A DNA stretch of 62,153 bases, from NCBI GenBank assembly GCA_015061665.1, contig SUWC01000009.1, forward strand, positions 1 through 62,153, written 5' to 3'. The DNA is from Lentisphaerota bacterium (GTDB lineage: Bacteria; Verrucomicrobiota; Kiritimatiellia; RFP12; UBA1067). Below the pieces are notes generated by a model. The model ran no database searches, was not told where the DNA came from, and saw nothing but the letters and a program-made list of their open reading frames with translations. The position numbers and the translations under genes were made by a program. Every line of letters starts with the position of its first letter. Within the stretch, counting starts at the first letter, position 1. Below are positions 1-9,105 of this stretch, piece by piece.

Positions 1-2
1 AT

Positions 3-524
3 TACGGGTTGAAGAACGGCCTTGCCAGTAGATGGGCCATTGACAAGATTGCACAGTACGGCACGACAAATTCCCTCCCATTCCTCTACTCCTGCGCGAC
101 GAACCCCGTTTGCGGCGACTGCGCGATTAAGTCAATAATCGCAATCGAGGGCGTGACGAGTAATTCAATCGCGGCAGCACAGAGCTATTTGTCCAATACC
201 AACTCGTTTTCGTGCGAGACCGAGGAGCATTACGCAGAAGTATGTAAGATTCTTGTTTCGAGCGTTTTTGGGTCGGATAGTTATTTGATATATCGTCCTT
301 GCGTTTTGGAGGTCGCGCTCGATTTTGCGAGGAATGTCAACACTATGAACGTTGGGGTAGACGGCGCGCTGATCCAAGCTGATCCAACATATCGTTTTAG
401 CAAACGTCGCCTGTCAGTCATGCGCGGGGCGCAGTTGCGGTTGGTAAACGAGGTTCAGTCAAATTACGTTTCCAACGCCATCAACGAGCTTGTCGCTTAT
501 CCCGAAGCGGAGCTGCCGGATTGA
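3..524 (+). CDS. HEAT-like repeat protein, 5'-truncated by the window edge
   Basis: The frame is open to the left edge and the first in-window start (TTG at 9) has no ribosome binding site, so the true start lies outside. About 170 residues are visible. They are mostly short amphipathic helices with paired Ala/Ile/Leu positions, which resembles HEAT or ARM repeats; no catalytic motif is seen. Codon use is more AT-rich than in the secreted operon that follows. The Cys-containing helical part (roughly the first 80 residues) is followed by a variable section and a C-terminal helix ending in an acidic tail. HEAT-like proteins often act as binding scaffolds. It could be an immunity or accessory protein of something upstream, but nothing in the window shows this. 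Confidence 0.6.
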   Translation, partial: YGLKNGLASRWAIDKIAQYGTTNSLPFLYSCATNPVCGDCAIKSIIAIEGVTSNSIAAAQSYLSNTNSFSCETEEHYAEVCKILVSSVFGSDSYLIYRPCVLEVALDFARNVNTMNVGVDGALIQADPTYRFSKRRLSVMRGAQLRLVNEVQSNYVSNAINELVAYPEAELPD

Positions 525-570
525 TTGGCGAGCGTTAGCGAAGCCCCGTCTGCGGAAGTCTGTGGTTAAA

Positions 571-584
571 ATACTCTAGAGTAT
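571..584. repeat. Perfect 14-bp palindrome
   Basis: ATACTCTAGAGTAT is its own reverse complement. It lies about 50 bp after the stop of the first gene and directly before the first partial copy of the CGCGGCTGGAAG element. It may be a protein-binding site or part of the repeat element; there is no T-run to support a terminator. Confidence 0.45.
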
Positions 585-743
585 AACGCGGCTGGAAGCT
601 CGGCTCTCGCTTCGCTCGGCTCGCCGACTTCCCCATGGGTCGTCGGCACCCTCGAAGGGGCGGCTATGCGTCTCCATTGTTGGTCGCTGTTCGGTCGCTA
701 CTCCGTCGCTAGTACAATGGCGGTGCGAATGGGTGTGCGAGTT

Positions 744-818
744 ATGGAGACGCGGCATCTTGCCGCGTTGAGATTGTAAACGGGCTGCATTATACGCGGC
801 TGGAAGCCGCGTCTCCAT
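744..818. repeat. REP/BIME-like pair of facing hairpins
   Basis: ATGGAGACGCGGC at 744-756 is an exact inverted repeat of GCCGCGTCTCCAT at 806-818. Each arm is also one half of its own hairpin: CGCGGC-atctt-GCCGCG (751-767) and CGCGGC-tggaa-GCCGCG (795-811). The same GCGTCTCCATT string recurs near 669, and a partial copy sits at about 584-608. Paired palindromes of this kind between genes are typical of repetitive extragenic elements. Confidence 0.6.
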
Positions 819-847
819 TCTCGGTCGCCGATAAAAGTCTGCGGGGG

Positions 848-875
848 TCTGTCCCCAAAGTTCTGTCCCCAAAGT
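848..875. repeat. Tandem 14-bp duplication
   Basis: TCTGTCCCCAAAGT occurs twice in direct tandem (848-861 and 862-875), just downstream of the hairpin pair. It looks like a slippage product. Confidence 0.6.
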
Positions 876-960
876 TCTTCCTCGAATTGATACGCATCAG
901 ACGACGTCTCCTTTATGCCCATTTTGCCAAATCTTCTTCGCGTCAATATTGCTCCAAATA

Positions 961-990
961 TTGACAATAGCGGAACTGATTTTGTATAAT
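961..990 (+). promoter_or_regulatory. Promoter of the secreted-protein operon
   Basis: TTGACA (961-966) and TATAAT (985-990) are both perfect sigma-70 consensus boxes, 18 bp apart. The predicted transcript start near 997 leaves about 23 nt before the ATG at 1020. No comparable promoter is seen between the following genes up to 20257, which supports a single long transcript. Confidence 0.75.
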
Positions 991-1019
991 GGAGGTGTAG
1001 TCAAACAATAGGCCTCAAT

Positions 1020-4000
1020 ATGAAGCACACAATACAAGACCGATTCGTGTCGGCGCGCGCATGCTTGTTCGCGGCTTTTTCGCTAGCCGTGTCCGTTGCA
1101 TTTGCCGCGCCCGGCAAGCCTGAGAACGTTGCTGCCACTACTGACAGGACGGACGGCATACGCCTTACCTGGAACGCCGTGGATGGCGCCTCGTACTATG
1201 TCGTCTACCGCTACGGCGGCAAGACGGCGCAGACGGGGCTCGTCCAGCAGAGGGTGACGGCGCGCAACTGGCTCGACACCACGTGCGAGGCCGGCGCGAA
1301 CATCACCTACCGCGTGCGGGCGTTCGACTCCTCGGACGAAGGCGGCGCGTACAGCGCGTACGTAAGGGGATACAGGAAGGTGCTTCTCGAGCCGTATGTC
1401 GGCGGAAACGTCTCCGTTAACCCACTTGCGAACGGCGGAGCCGGGCAGCCGCTCAAGGTGCGGTGCAACGTCGACTGGACCGCGAAGGCGTCCGACTGGA
1501 TCCATCTGAACAGCGGCTCGTACGAGCGCTCGAACGAGGCGACTGAACTCGGGTTCTCCCTCGAGCCCAACACTACCGGCGCTGCGCGCGAAGGCACGAT
1601 AACCGTCTACGCCGGGCAGGAGTCGAAGACGCTGACGGTGATTCAGGGCGCCGTCGAGGTGCCGGAATACGACACCTGGTGCGGAGACAGCGCGCTCGCG
1701 ATCATCGAAGACGCGGCTTTCCCCGAGGAGTTCCTCTTCCGGACAGAATATACCGGCGGATTCCTTTCTTATTCGGACGAGACGGCAGTTGGCGGGTCGT
1801 GCCTCCGCTCCTCGCCGATGGACATCGGAGGAAGCGCCGTAATCTCCTGGACCATGCCGAGCGCCTGGAAGCTCCGATTCCGTTGGCGCAAGGACTCGTC
1901 CAAGTCGTCCGACTCTCTGCGCCTCTACGCCGGCAGCTTCGACTCGTCGGGGAAGCCGAACCTCGCGTCCGCCACAATCCTTGCGACCTGCAGCTCCACG
2001 GAATGGACGTACACCGAGGTCTCGTCGCAGTCCGCATCCGGTGCGCAGGCACTGTTCTTCGTCTACGAAAAGAAGTCTGGCGGAACGTCCGGCACGGCCT
2101 CCGGCTTCGGCTTCATTGACGACTTTCTTCTCATGACCGCGCCGAGGGAGATCTCCTTCGCTAGGCCTGTCCGTCTTGATGGAAATGGCTATTCACTTAA
2201 CCTTCCCTGCGATTCCTCGCTTTCCGTCGCCACGGAGGTTACGTTCTCCCACATGCTGACGTATGGCGGCGCGACGCGTAGCGCCAAGGGCTATGTCTAT
2301 CCGACGTGGCGCAAGGTGACGAGCGATTCGTTCCTGAGCTACGGGCCCGGTTCGGGCGAGGACGCGAAGAACACTGTTTTCTCCAGCCGTATTACGAGCT
2401 CGCCAAGGACGGTGGAGATTGAGGCGACGTATGAAGTGGCGGGCGTGTCGGTCTCAGAGCTGCTCACGGTCAACATCACGCCGCCAGCGCTTGACGCTCT
2501 TGATCTCGAAAGTGGCGCTGCAGCCGTCGTAAATGCGCCCGACTGGCTCTGGACGGAGGATGATTCCGCAGAGAACGGCTCGTGCGTCTCCTGTCCTGTG
2601 CCGGGCAGCGGCGATTCCCGCTCGTTTTCAATATGCTTCAGCTGGACGAATCGCTATTACTACACCCCACAGAACCTGTTTTCCTTCAACTACAGGCTGC
2701 AGAGCCTCGGCTCGGGCGAGGCCGTTGTCTGTACAGTGGACGGTTCGCCTGCCATGGTGCTTCCGGCGACAGGTGACACGGACTGGCATAGGATGACGAT
2801 CTACATCCCCGACTCGACGCAGAACCACGAGGTGACGTGGACTTACTCGAAGTCTGGCAGCGGCACGGTTGGAAGCGGCGTGAGCATCGACTTCGCCAAA
2901 ATCGAGGAACTGCCGACGTCGCTCGTCGTGGACAACAAGGTGCAGACGATTCGCATTGCGGACTATGCCGTTTCCGAAGGATACTGCGGAATGTCCGTCG
3001 AAAAGGGTGCAGACTGGATGTCGGCGGCGACCCCCTGGGTGAGCGGTGGCTCTGGCTCGGTCCAGCTTTCTTTCCCGCTCGAGTTCAGCATCACCGCAAA
3101 CGGGACGGGCAACCCACGCGGCGGCAAGCTGAAGCTTGGCGGCGTTGACGATTACCTCGACCTGTACGTCGTCCAGTCATCCACAGCCGATACGACGGTT
3201 TCCGACCTTTCCGTCCAGCCGCAGATGGGCATTTCCGGCTACTATGCAAATGTCACGGAGGGCGATGAGACGCAGTTCACCGCGTCGTTCACGCTTGGCG
3301 GACAGGAAGTGGAGGGCTTCACCGACCTTGAGTGGTTTCATGGTTTCGGCGAGACCGCGACGCTTGAGGACGGCTTGCTGACAGTGGCGACGTCCGACCG
3401 TTCGGCGCTTGAAAGCATCGGCTTCCGCCTAGGCGACGCGCAGGCGTGGCTGCAGGTGCTGGCGCATCCTCCGCTGTCCCTCGTCGTGCCCGACGGGCTT
3501 GAGTTCACGGCGGACGGCTGGTGGGTCGAGGACGGATACAGCACCTCGTCCGGCGAGCAGTTGGAGGAAATGCCCTACCTTAAGTCAGCCCTCTGGGCCG
3601 CAATTGGGAGTGAGCAGACCCTTACGGCGACGGTGACAGGACCTGCCTTGTTCAAGTGCGAGGGCAGGGGCATGCATACCACTGGCTTCTATCTCGACGG
3701 AGAGAGGAACGGCGGCACCGGCGGATCCGACTGGAGCGAAGCCTTTGTCGGGATTCCAGACGGCGAACACGAGCTTTCCATCGTGTACGAGAAGCAGAAT
3801 TCCGCCGGCGCATACGCCGACCGCGGCGAGATCCGCAACATCTCCCTGACGCCTCTCGTGTTCGACGGTTTCGAATTGAAGGGGCCTGCAGCCGTCACGA
3901 GCGGATCAAGGAACACCTTCACGCTCTTCAAGCGGTTCAAGGACCCCGATTCGGACTATACCGTAGATTTCGAGGTTCCCATAACGGAAGAGAGCTTCGC

Positions 4001-6026
4001 GGACTTTTCAATGAGTGCCGGTGATTCGAGGACCGTTGGCACGCTCTCGGCAAAGCTTTACTACGAGAAGGAGATAATCGTCAGGGTGCCGTTGGCAGTC
4101 CAATGGGCGGATACGATCACGCTGTCCCTTCCCGTCGATATCGGCGGCAGGGTCTACACGGCGACATGCCAGATGGCGGTGACTCCGGAAAGCCTCAGCG
4201 GTCTGCTCGACAGCAGAATAGCGGAGATGACTCTTCCGTATGCATACAACAGCGACGTCACGGAGTGCTATGCATACGACGACGAGTCGGCTGTCGGCGG
4301 ACGCTGCGTGCGCTTCGAGGTGTCGGACTGGTACTCTCCAGGCACTGTTGCTGTGAAGGTTCTGGACGCAGGTTCTCTCTCGTTCGACTACAAGGTCTGG
4401 AACGGATCGGAGATCACCGTCGTCGTAGATGACGTTGACGCGGAGTACCGCTCGGCAACCGCAGGCGACTGGACGAAGGGAACAGTCCAGATTTCCGGCG
4501 CGGGGCCGCATGTCGTACTGATCCAGCTCAAGCCGCAGGACTACTATTCGCGCGACGGGGTGGGGCAGCTCGACAACGTGCAGTGGAGCCAGGGCGTAAG
4601 CTACAGCAGAATCAGGAGCGGAAATCTTACGGGTCCGACTGATGCGGGATTGAACAGCTACATCGAATATACTTTTTCGCTTTCGGGCATTGTCAGCGAC
4701 GGTGCCGGCGGAACATCGTCGCAGACATGGGATGTGGAGCCGGACAGGTGGGAGGTCCAGTTCGTGTCGGGCGATCCAGATGCATTGAGCAGTGGTTATG
4801 GATATGGTAACTACCGTCAGTTTCAGATCAGCGACACGGTGACCGCCGATTCCGTTTTCAACGTTATCGCCTGCTATGCCATCGGTGGCAGCTCCTACGA
4901 CGCAAAGTGCATGGTGTCCGTACCGAGCCGCACGACGGTCGAAGCCGCGATCTTCGACTCCGGAACGTACGACAACTGCGTGTACGGGTGGGGAAACGGA
5001 TGGAATGGTTCATTTGACGATTATACCGCTGGCGGATCGAGCGCGAAAAGCTCGACGCCGAGCGAAGGTTCCTCTGCTCAATTCTCAATTGACGTTTTCG
5101 GGAAGGGCACGCTCGAATTCGACTGGAAGGTTTCCTGCGCCAGCGGCGATGCGCTGAATTTCTACAGGGATGCTTATGGCGAGGGCTCGGTAACGACGCA
5201 CATTACCGGCACTGGCGGTACCTGGCAGCACGTGGCAATCACATTCAACGATGAGTTTAACGAAAATGGGCGTCCCATAAGCCGCACCTGCCGCTGGTCG
5301 TTTGCCAAGAATACTTCTGCAAGCGCGGGCTCCAACTGCGGCTGGGTGGATAACATTACCTGGTCGGGTACGACGAAGCTTCCGATTTCGTACGCCGAAG
5401 TGAAAGTAAAGTACAGCCTTGCTCCAGGCGAGACAGCTCCTGTGACGGTGGATTTCTATCGAGACTCAGGCCAGCAGTCCGACCCGACTCCTGCAACGGG
5501 CGATGATATTCCGCCTATTGACTCCATGTCGATCAGCTATGTCTCCGAAGAGGCCCTTGAGCCGTTCCTGTCGCTCTACAACGACGGGTCCGGCAACTAC
5601 TATGTGTCCGTCTCGCCCGACTGCGACGTATCGGGATATTTCAGCATTGTCGCGAACTATACGCTTTACGGTCAAAGTGAGGAGGCGTATGGATATCCCG
5701 ATGTCGACAAGGACGCGACTGCGCCTGTTACGCTCCTCGGCGCTGCGTCGCCCTCCGGCGGACGGTTGCTTACGGCGATGGCCGCGAACGGAGTCAACAC
5801 GGTGGGCGAATGCTACACGGCGGGGCTCGATCCTGACGATCCGGACGCGAAGCTGACGACGTACGTCACTATCTCCAACGGCGTGCCGTACATCACATGG
5901 TCGCCGAATCTGCCGGACCGCACATACATAATCCAGGGCAAGGCCTCGCTCTCGGATCCGCAGTGGACAACGCCGACGAACTCGACGCACCGCTTCTTCA
6001 GGGTTGAAGTGAAATCTGACAAGTAA
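1020..6026 (+). CDS. Secreted multidomain adhesin-like protein (FnIII, BACON, repeated beta-sandwich modules)
   Basis: A 1668-residue protein with an N-terminal signal peptide ending near residue 29 (AFA). Residues 30-124 resemble a fibronectin type III domain (TWNAV...YYVVYR...YRVRAFD). Residues 125-210 resemble a BACON domain (W..SDWI...G...REGTITVYAG...LTVIQGA). Five degenerate copies of a 125-160-residue module follow, at about 218-375, 494-634, 824-950, 1061-1195 and 1304-1452. Each has a W/Y-rich strand pattern, a VGGSC-like or similar opening and an ending like FIDDF, LDNVQW or VDNITW, which suggests a carbohydrate-binding or MAM-like jelly roll. The C-terminal 100 residues carry a tail that ends FFRVEV. 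No catalytic motif is seen. It is the first gene of the operon, with 12 bp to the next. Binding to a surface or polysaccharide is inferred. Confidence 0.75.
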   Translation: MKHTIQDRFVSARACLFAAFSLAVSVAFAAPGKPENVAATTDRTDGIRLTWNAVDGASYYVVYRYGGKTAQTGLVQQRVTARNWLDTTCEAGANITYRVRAFDSSDEGGAYSAYVRGYRKVLLEPYVGGNVSVNPLANGGAGQPLKVRCNVDWTAKASDWIHLNSGSYERSNEATELGFSLEPNTTGAAREGTITVYAGQESKTLTVIQGAVEVPEYDTWCGDSALAIIEDAAFPEEFLFRTEYTGGFLSYSDETAVGGSCLRSSPMDIGGSAVISWTMPSAWKLRFRWRKDSSKSSDSLRLYAGSFDSSGKPNLASATILATCSSTEWTYTEVSSQSASGAQALFFVYEKKSGGTSGTASGFGFIDDFLLMTAPREISFARPVRLDGNGYSLNLPCDSSLSVATEVTFSHMLTYGGATRSAKGYVYPTWRKVTSDSFLSYGPGSGEDAKNTVFSSRITSSPRTVEIEATYEVAGVSVSELLTVNITPPALDALDLESGAAAVVNAPDWLWTEDDSAENGSCVSCPVPGSGDSRSFSICFSWTNRYYYTPQNLFSFNYRLQSLGSGEAVVCTVDGSPAMVLPATGDTDWHRMTIYIPDSTQNHEVTWTYSKSGSGTVGSGVSIDFAKIEELPTSLVVDNKVQTIRIADYAVSEGYCGMSVEKGADWMSAATPWVSGGSGSVQLSFPLEFSITANGTGNPRGGKLKLGGVDDYLDLYVVQSSTADTTVSDLSVQPQMGISGYYANVTEGDETQFTASFTLGGQEVEGFTDLEWFHGFGETATLEDGLLTVATSDRSALESIGFRLGDAQAWLQVLAHPPLSLVVPDGLEFTADGWWVEDGYSTSSGEQLEEMPYLKSALWAAIGSEQTLTATVTGPALFKCEGRGMHTTGFYLDGERNGGTGGSDWSEAFVGIPDGEHELSIVYEKQNSAGAYADRGEIRNISLTPLVFDGFELKGPAAVTSGSRNTFTLFKRFKDPDSDYTVDFEVPITEESFADFSMSAGDSRTVGTLSAKLYYEKEIIVRVPLAVQWADTITLSLPVDIGGRVYTATCQMAVTPESLSGLLDSRIAEMTLPYAYNSDVTECYAYDDESAVGGRCVRFEVSDWYSPGTVAVKVLDAGSLSFDYKVWNGSEITVVVDDVDAEYRSATAGDWTKGTVQISGAGPHVVLIQLKPQDYYSRDGVGQLDNVQWSQGVSYSRIRSGNLTGPTDAGLNSYIEYTFSLSGIVSDGAGGTSSQTWDVEPDRWEVQFVSGDPDALSSGYGYGNYRQFQISDTVTADSVFNVIACYAIGGSSYDAKCMVSVPSRTTVEAAIFDSGTYDNCVYGWGNGWNGSFDDYTAGGSSAKSSTPSEGSSAQFSIDVFGKGTLEFDWKVSCASGDALNFYRDAYGEGSVTTHITGTGGTWQHVAITFNDEFNENGRPISRTCRWSFAKNTSASAGSNCGWVDNITWSGTTKLPISYAEVKVKYSLAPGETAPVTVDFYRDSGQQSDPTPATGDDIPPIDSMSISYVSEEALEPFLSLYNDGSGNYYVSVSPDCDVSGYFSIVANYTLYGQSEEAYGYPDVDKDATAPVTLLGAASPSGGRLLTAMAANGVNTVGECYTAGLDPDDPDAKLTTYVTISNGVPYITWSPNLPDRTYIIQGKASLSDPQWTTPTNSTHRFFRVEVKSDK

Positions 6027-6038
6027 AGGACAACGCAA

Positions 6039-7805
6039 ATGAGGAAACTTCTGATACTGCCTCTTCTGCTGCTGCCGTGCCTCGCGATAGCGATGTGGGA
6101 CACGCAGACGATAAGCCTCAAGTCGGGCTACAACGCCGTAGTGCTGCGCGTAACCCCCGCGGACACGCGCTGCTCGGAGGTGTTCAAGGGCTGCGACATC
6201 ACGAACGTGACGTGGTGGAACCGCGACCGTCGCGACGACGGAAGCGGCATCGTGCCGACTGCGGACACGCTGATATGGAGTCCGACCGACGAGGCCGGCT
6301 CCACGTTCTTCCGCGTGCTCGGAGGCCACACGTACATCATCCGCTCGAAGAAGGCGCAGACGCTGACGATCGTCGGAGTTCCGGCGCGCGCGCGGACTAC
6401 GCTGTGGCTGAACGAGGTGAACCTCGTGGGACTCAACCTCCCCGACGATCCGCAGGGCGGAAAGGTCGGCTTCTACGACTACTACACGGGCATGCTCTCC
6501 TGCCTCAAGGGCGAGTCGATCGCCGTCGTGAACGCCTCGTCGGCCGATCCGGTCCTCTGGAACGTGAGCACGCCTATCCGCTCGTCGAACGAGGCGATCT
6601 GGCTCAAGCCGTACGGCGCGGGTACGCTCGAGTACATGGGGCCACTCTGGGTTGACGTCGACACGGCGGACAACGCCATCCGCTTCCTCTCCAACACGGA
6701 GACGCGCCGCATCACGGTGAAGAACGTCTCCGAAATCGAGCGCAAGGTCAACATCTCGCTCAGGCCATCCGCGACTCCTCCTTACGGACAGGGCACGCTC
6801 CTCGGCGAGGCGAAGCTCATGCGCGAGGATATCGACTGGACGGCTGGCTACCCGAGGCGCGTATTCAGGGAAAGCGACATGAACATCGTGACGAACCTCG
6901 CGGCAGGCGAAAGCTTTGAGCTTGCGATCCGCCCCGACCTCGACAAGATGCCGGCCGCCGAAGACGGAGCCTACATGTCCGTCCTCGAAATCAACGACGT
7001 CGGCACGGTGCTCCAGGGCAAAGAGATGGCGAACGGAGTCTGCCGCCACAGGATCGGCATCTCCTGCGACGCGAACCTCGCCTCGAAGAAGAACCCCGCC
7101 GGACTTTGGGTCGGCACGGCGGTTATATACGGCGTCAACCGCGTCGCGCAGATTTCGGACGCCGTGAACACGTGGGATCCCGAGACTATCGAGCCCGCGA
7201 ACCAGACGTTCGAGTTCCGCCTTGTCGTGCATGTCGACGATGGCGGCACGGCGCGGCTCCTGAAGGAGGTGTTCGTCGCGACGGAGTCCGATCCGGACGC
7301 GGAGCCGACACTCCTCATAAGCCGCGACGAGGCGCGCAACTGGCGCAACAGCCATCCCAACGGACGCATCCGCCGCATATCGAGCGCGAACTTCCCCAAC
7401 TTCGGCAAGCCCATCGCGTTCACCGGCTCGGGCTTCGCGCACGGCGGGACGATTTCTGCGCTTGTTCCGCAGGCGTATGACGACAAGGTGAACCCGTACG
7501 TCCACGCCTACCATCCGCAGCACGACAACGTCGTGTTCGAGAACAAGCACATGATCAAGTATCCGGTCGAAGCCGGAATCGACGGAACCGGCGACTTCGA
7601 GTCGTGGGCCGTCAACCGCACGGTGAACCTCGAGTTCGCCGAGGCGGATCCGGTCGGCGGCGGAAACTACGACTGGAACAGAACCGTGACAGGCGGAACA
7701 TACAGCGAGGACGTCACGTCGCTCGTCAAGACGACGATCCACGCCGTCGGAACCTTCCGTCTCTCGAAGATCCTCGACACCCACATCCTAACCGGCCTCG
7801 AATAA
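6039..7805 (+). CDS. Secreted protein of unknown function (588 aa)
   Basis: It begins with a signal peptide (MRKLLILPLLLLPCLAIA) and has no further membrane segment. The ATG at 6039 is preceded by AAAGGA at a normal distance. The body is rich in Trp, Asn and beta-forming residues and I recognise no known domain. The first 200 residues carry a repeated strand pattern around SLKSGYNAV and IWLKPYG. The latter half contains a long strand-rich domain with scattered His and Asp (about residues 470-560), possibly a metal-binding or binding-surface region. It sits second in the secreted operon, between the BACON/FnIII protein and a fibre-like protein, so it is probably a partner in one extracellular assembly. 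That role is inferred from position only. Confidence 0.7.
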   Translation: MRKLLILPLLLLPCLAIAMWDTQTISLKSGYNAVVLRVTPADTRCSEVFKGCDITNVTWWNRDRRDDGSGIVPTADTLIWSPTDEAGSTFFRVLGGHTYIIRSKKAQTLTIVGVPARARTTLWLNEVNLVGLNLPDDPQGGKVGFYDYYTGMLSCLKGESIAVVNASSADPVLWNVSTPIRSSNEAIWLKPYGAGTLEYMGPLWVDVDTADNAIRFLSNTETRRITVKNVSEIERKVNISLRPSATPPYGQGTLLGEAKLMREDIDWTAGYPRRVFRESDMNIVTNLAAGESFELAIRPDLDKMPAAEDGAYMSVLEINDVGTVLQGKEMANGVCRHRIGISCDANLASKKNPAGLWVGTAVIYGVNRVAQISDAVNTWDPETIEPANQTFEFRLVVHVDDGGTARLLKEVFVATESDPDAEPTLLISRDEARNWRNSHPNGRIRRISSANFPNFGKPIAFTGSGFAHGGTISALVPQAYDDKVNPYVHAYHPQHDNVVFENKHMIKYPVEAGIDGTGDFESWAVNRTVNLEFAEADPVGGGNYDWNRTVTGGTYSEDVTSLVKTTIHAVGTFRLSKILDTHILTGLE

Positions 7806-7810
7806 CACCA

Positions 7811-7845
7811 AACTTTAAACATCAAACTTTAAACTTTAAACTATT
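7811..7845. repeat. Heptanucleotide tandem repeat (5 units)
   Basis: Five 7-bp units of the form AACNNNN follow one another: AACTTTA, AACATCA, AACTTTA, AACTTTA, AACTATT. They fill the gap between two operon genes and end six bases before the AGGAGT ribosome binding site of the next gene. Such short tandem arrays can change length by slippage and so alter spacing or expression. Confidence 0.65.
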
Positions 7846-7861
7846 TAACAAGGAGTCCACC

Positions 7862-9058
7862 ATGAAAAAACTGATGCTCGCCACCCTCGCCCTCGCCGCC
7901 GCCTTCACGCTGACGGCCGACAACTACACGCCCTCGTCGATTCCCTCGGGGCTTACCGAGCCCGACGTCACGCCGGGAGAAATCAACTACCAGGGACTTC
8001 TTCGCGATCCAAAGAACGGGGAATTGTACAAGGACGGAATCTACGACCTTGAATGCCGCATCTACACGCAGGAGAGCAACGGAACACCGTTGTGGGGAGC
8101 GTCCTACAGTGCATACGTCAAGGACGGATACTTCAACCTGATGCTCGGCACCACTGGCGCAGCGCTTTCGGGTTGCACGTACGGTCCGACCTCTCTCTGG
8201 AAGGCTCTCTGGTACACGACCGGCAGGCGCGACCTTTACCTCGGCGTAACGCCGCGCCAGGGGCCGGATGGCGTGGCTCTCGTGTCTCCACAGGAAATCA
8301 AGCCTCGCCAGAAGCTGCTGACAGCGCCGTTCGCGTTCCGTGCGCAGAAGGCGCAGTATGCGGACGCCGCGCCAGGCAACTTCAATGTCGGCGGCAATCT
8401 AGAAGTGGCCGGAAACGTCACGGTCGCGAACGGCAAGAAGCTTACGCTCAAGAACATTTCGGCGTCCGACTCCGACGTCAAGATCGGCAACAGCAGCACA
8501 AGCCCCGCAACAACAACTCTTCAGGGCAGCAAGGTCACCATAGAATCGGGCAGCGCGCTCAACGTCAACTCCCACGGCAATGCAAACGTGACTATGGACA
8601 CTGGCAAGAAGCTGAACATCAATGGAGGTTACATTGAAGTCAAGAACGTGCGCACCTTGCTCGACTCAAGCAGCCAGCTGGCTCTTTCCAGCTCCGAGAT
8701 AAAGGGAATGGGCGATCTTAGGTGGAACTACAACGACTACCCTAACGCCAATGTGGACGCTTACGAAAGTCCGATCTGGATAAAAGAGGTCACCATTACA
8801 ATGCCCGCCACTAAGGCACTGGCATCGGCTTATCTGGCGACGTTGCGTCCTGAACTTGGCGAGCGCGTTGAGAAGTATAACTGGACGATTGGAGGTTTCA
8901 AGGCTTCCACTTTGGCTATGCCTATTTCCCAGGCTTATGTGACAACGGGAGATGGAAGTACGAAGGTCGTCGTAGGGACAACCGCGACATCCACAAACGA
9001 CAGGACTGTTACGCTTACGATGGTTGGCGTCATTAAGCAATGGTCGTGGTCCAATTAA
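7862..9058 (+). CDS. Secreted fibre-like protein with an INYQG N-terminal domain
   Basis: A 398-residue protein that starts at ATG 7862, with AGGAGT nine bases upstream; the longer frame upstream overlaps the previous gene and is not used. A signal peptide (KKLMLATLALAAAFTLTA) is followed by a domain containing INYQGLLRDPKNG, a motif I associate with fibre-like surface proteins of PVC and related bacteria. Residues about 180-290 have a low-complexity Gly/Asn/Val/Thr pattern (GGNLEVAGNVTVANGKKL, then more of the same), typical of a beta-helical or stacked-strand shaft. The C-terminus ends with strand-rich sequence and no tail motif. It is the third gene of the secreted operon. A shaft or appendage role is likely but inferred. 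Confidence 0.7.
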   Translation: MKKLMLATLALAAAFTLTADNYTPSSIPSGLTEPDVTPGEINYQGLLRDPKNGELYKDGIYDLECRIYTQESNGTPLWGASYSAYVKDGYFNLMLGTTGAALSGCTYGPTSLWKALWYTTGRRDLYLGVTPRQGPDGVALVSPQEIKPRQKLLTAPFAFRAQKAQYADAAPGNFNVGGNLEVAGNVTVANGKKLTLKNISASDSDVKIGNSSTSPATTTLQGSKVTIESGSALNVNSHGNANVTMDTGKKLNINGGYIEVKNVRTLLDSSSQLALSSSEIKGMGDLRWNYNDYPNANVDAYESPIWIKEVTITMPATKALASAYLATLRPELGERVEKYNWTIGGFKASTLAMPISQAYVTTGDGSTKVVVGTTATSTNDRTVTLTMVGVIKQWSWSN

Positions 9059-9105
9059 AGGAGCGTTGACTTGTAACCTTCAAATCCTGCGGAAGGAGGC
9101 GAATG

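Larger units (their letters stand above)
525..1019. other. 495-bp intergenic region with palindromes and a promoter
   Basis: No convincing gene is seen. Two short minus-strand reading frames here run across inverted repeats and are rejected. The stretch holds a perfect 14-bp palindrome (571-584), partial copies of an element containing CGCGGCTGGAAG at about 587 and 795, a pair of facing hairpins (744-818), a 14-bp tandem duplication (848-875) and the promoter of the secreted-protein operon (961-990). Confidence 0.7.

Noticed and set aside
576-967. Two short minus-strand frames
   Set aside because: They run over inverted repeats and tandem repeats, and have no recognisable domain.
6039-6100. 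Lipobox in the second operon gene (LLPC)
   Set aside because: Pro before Cys does not fit the lipobox; a plain signal peptide explains the sequence.
5466-7784. 772-residue open frame on the minus strand
   Set aside because: Arg/Val-rich antisense shadow of two signal-peptide genes in GC-rich DNA; no ribosome binding site or domain.
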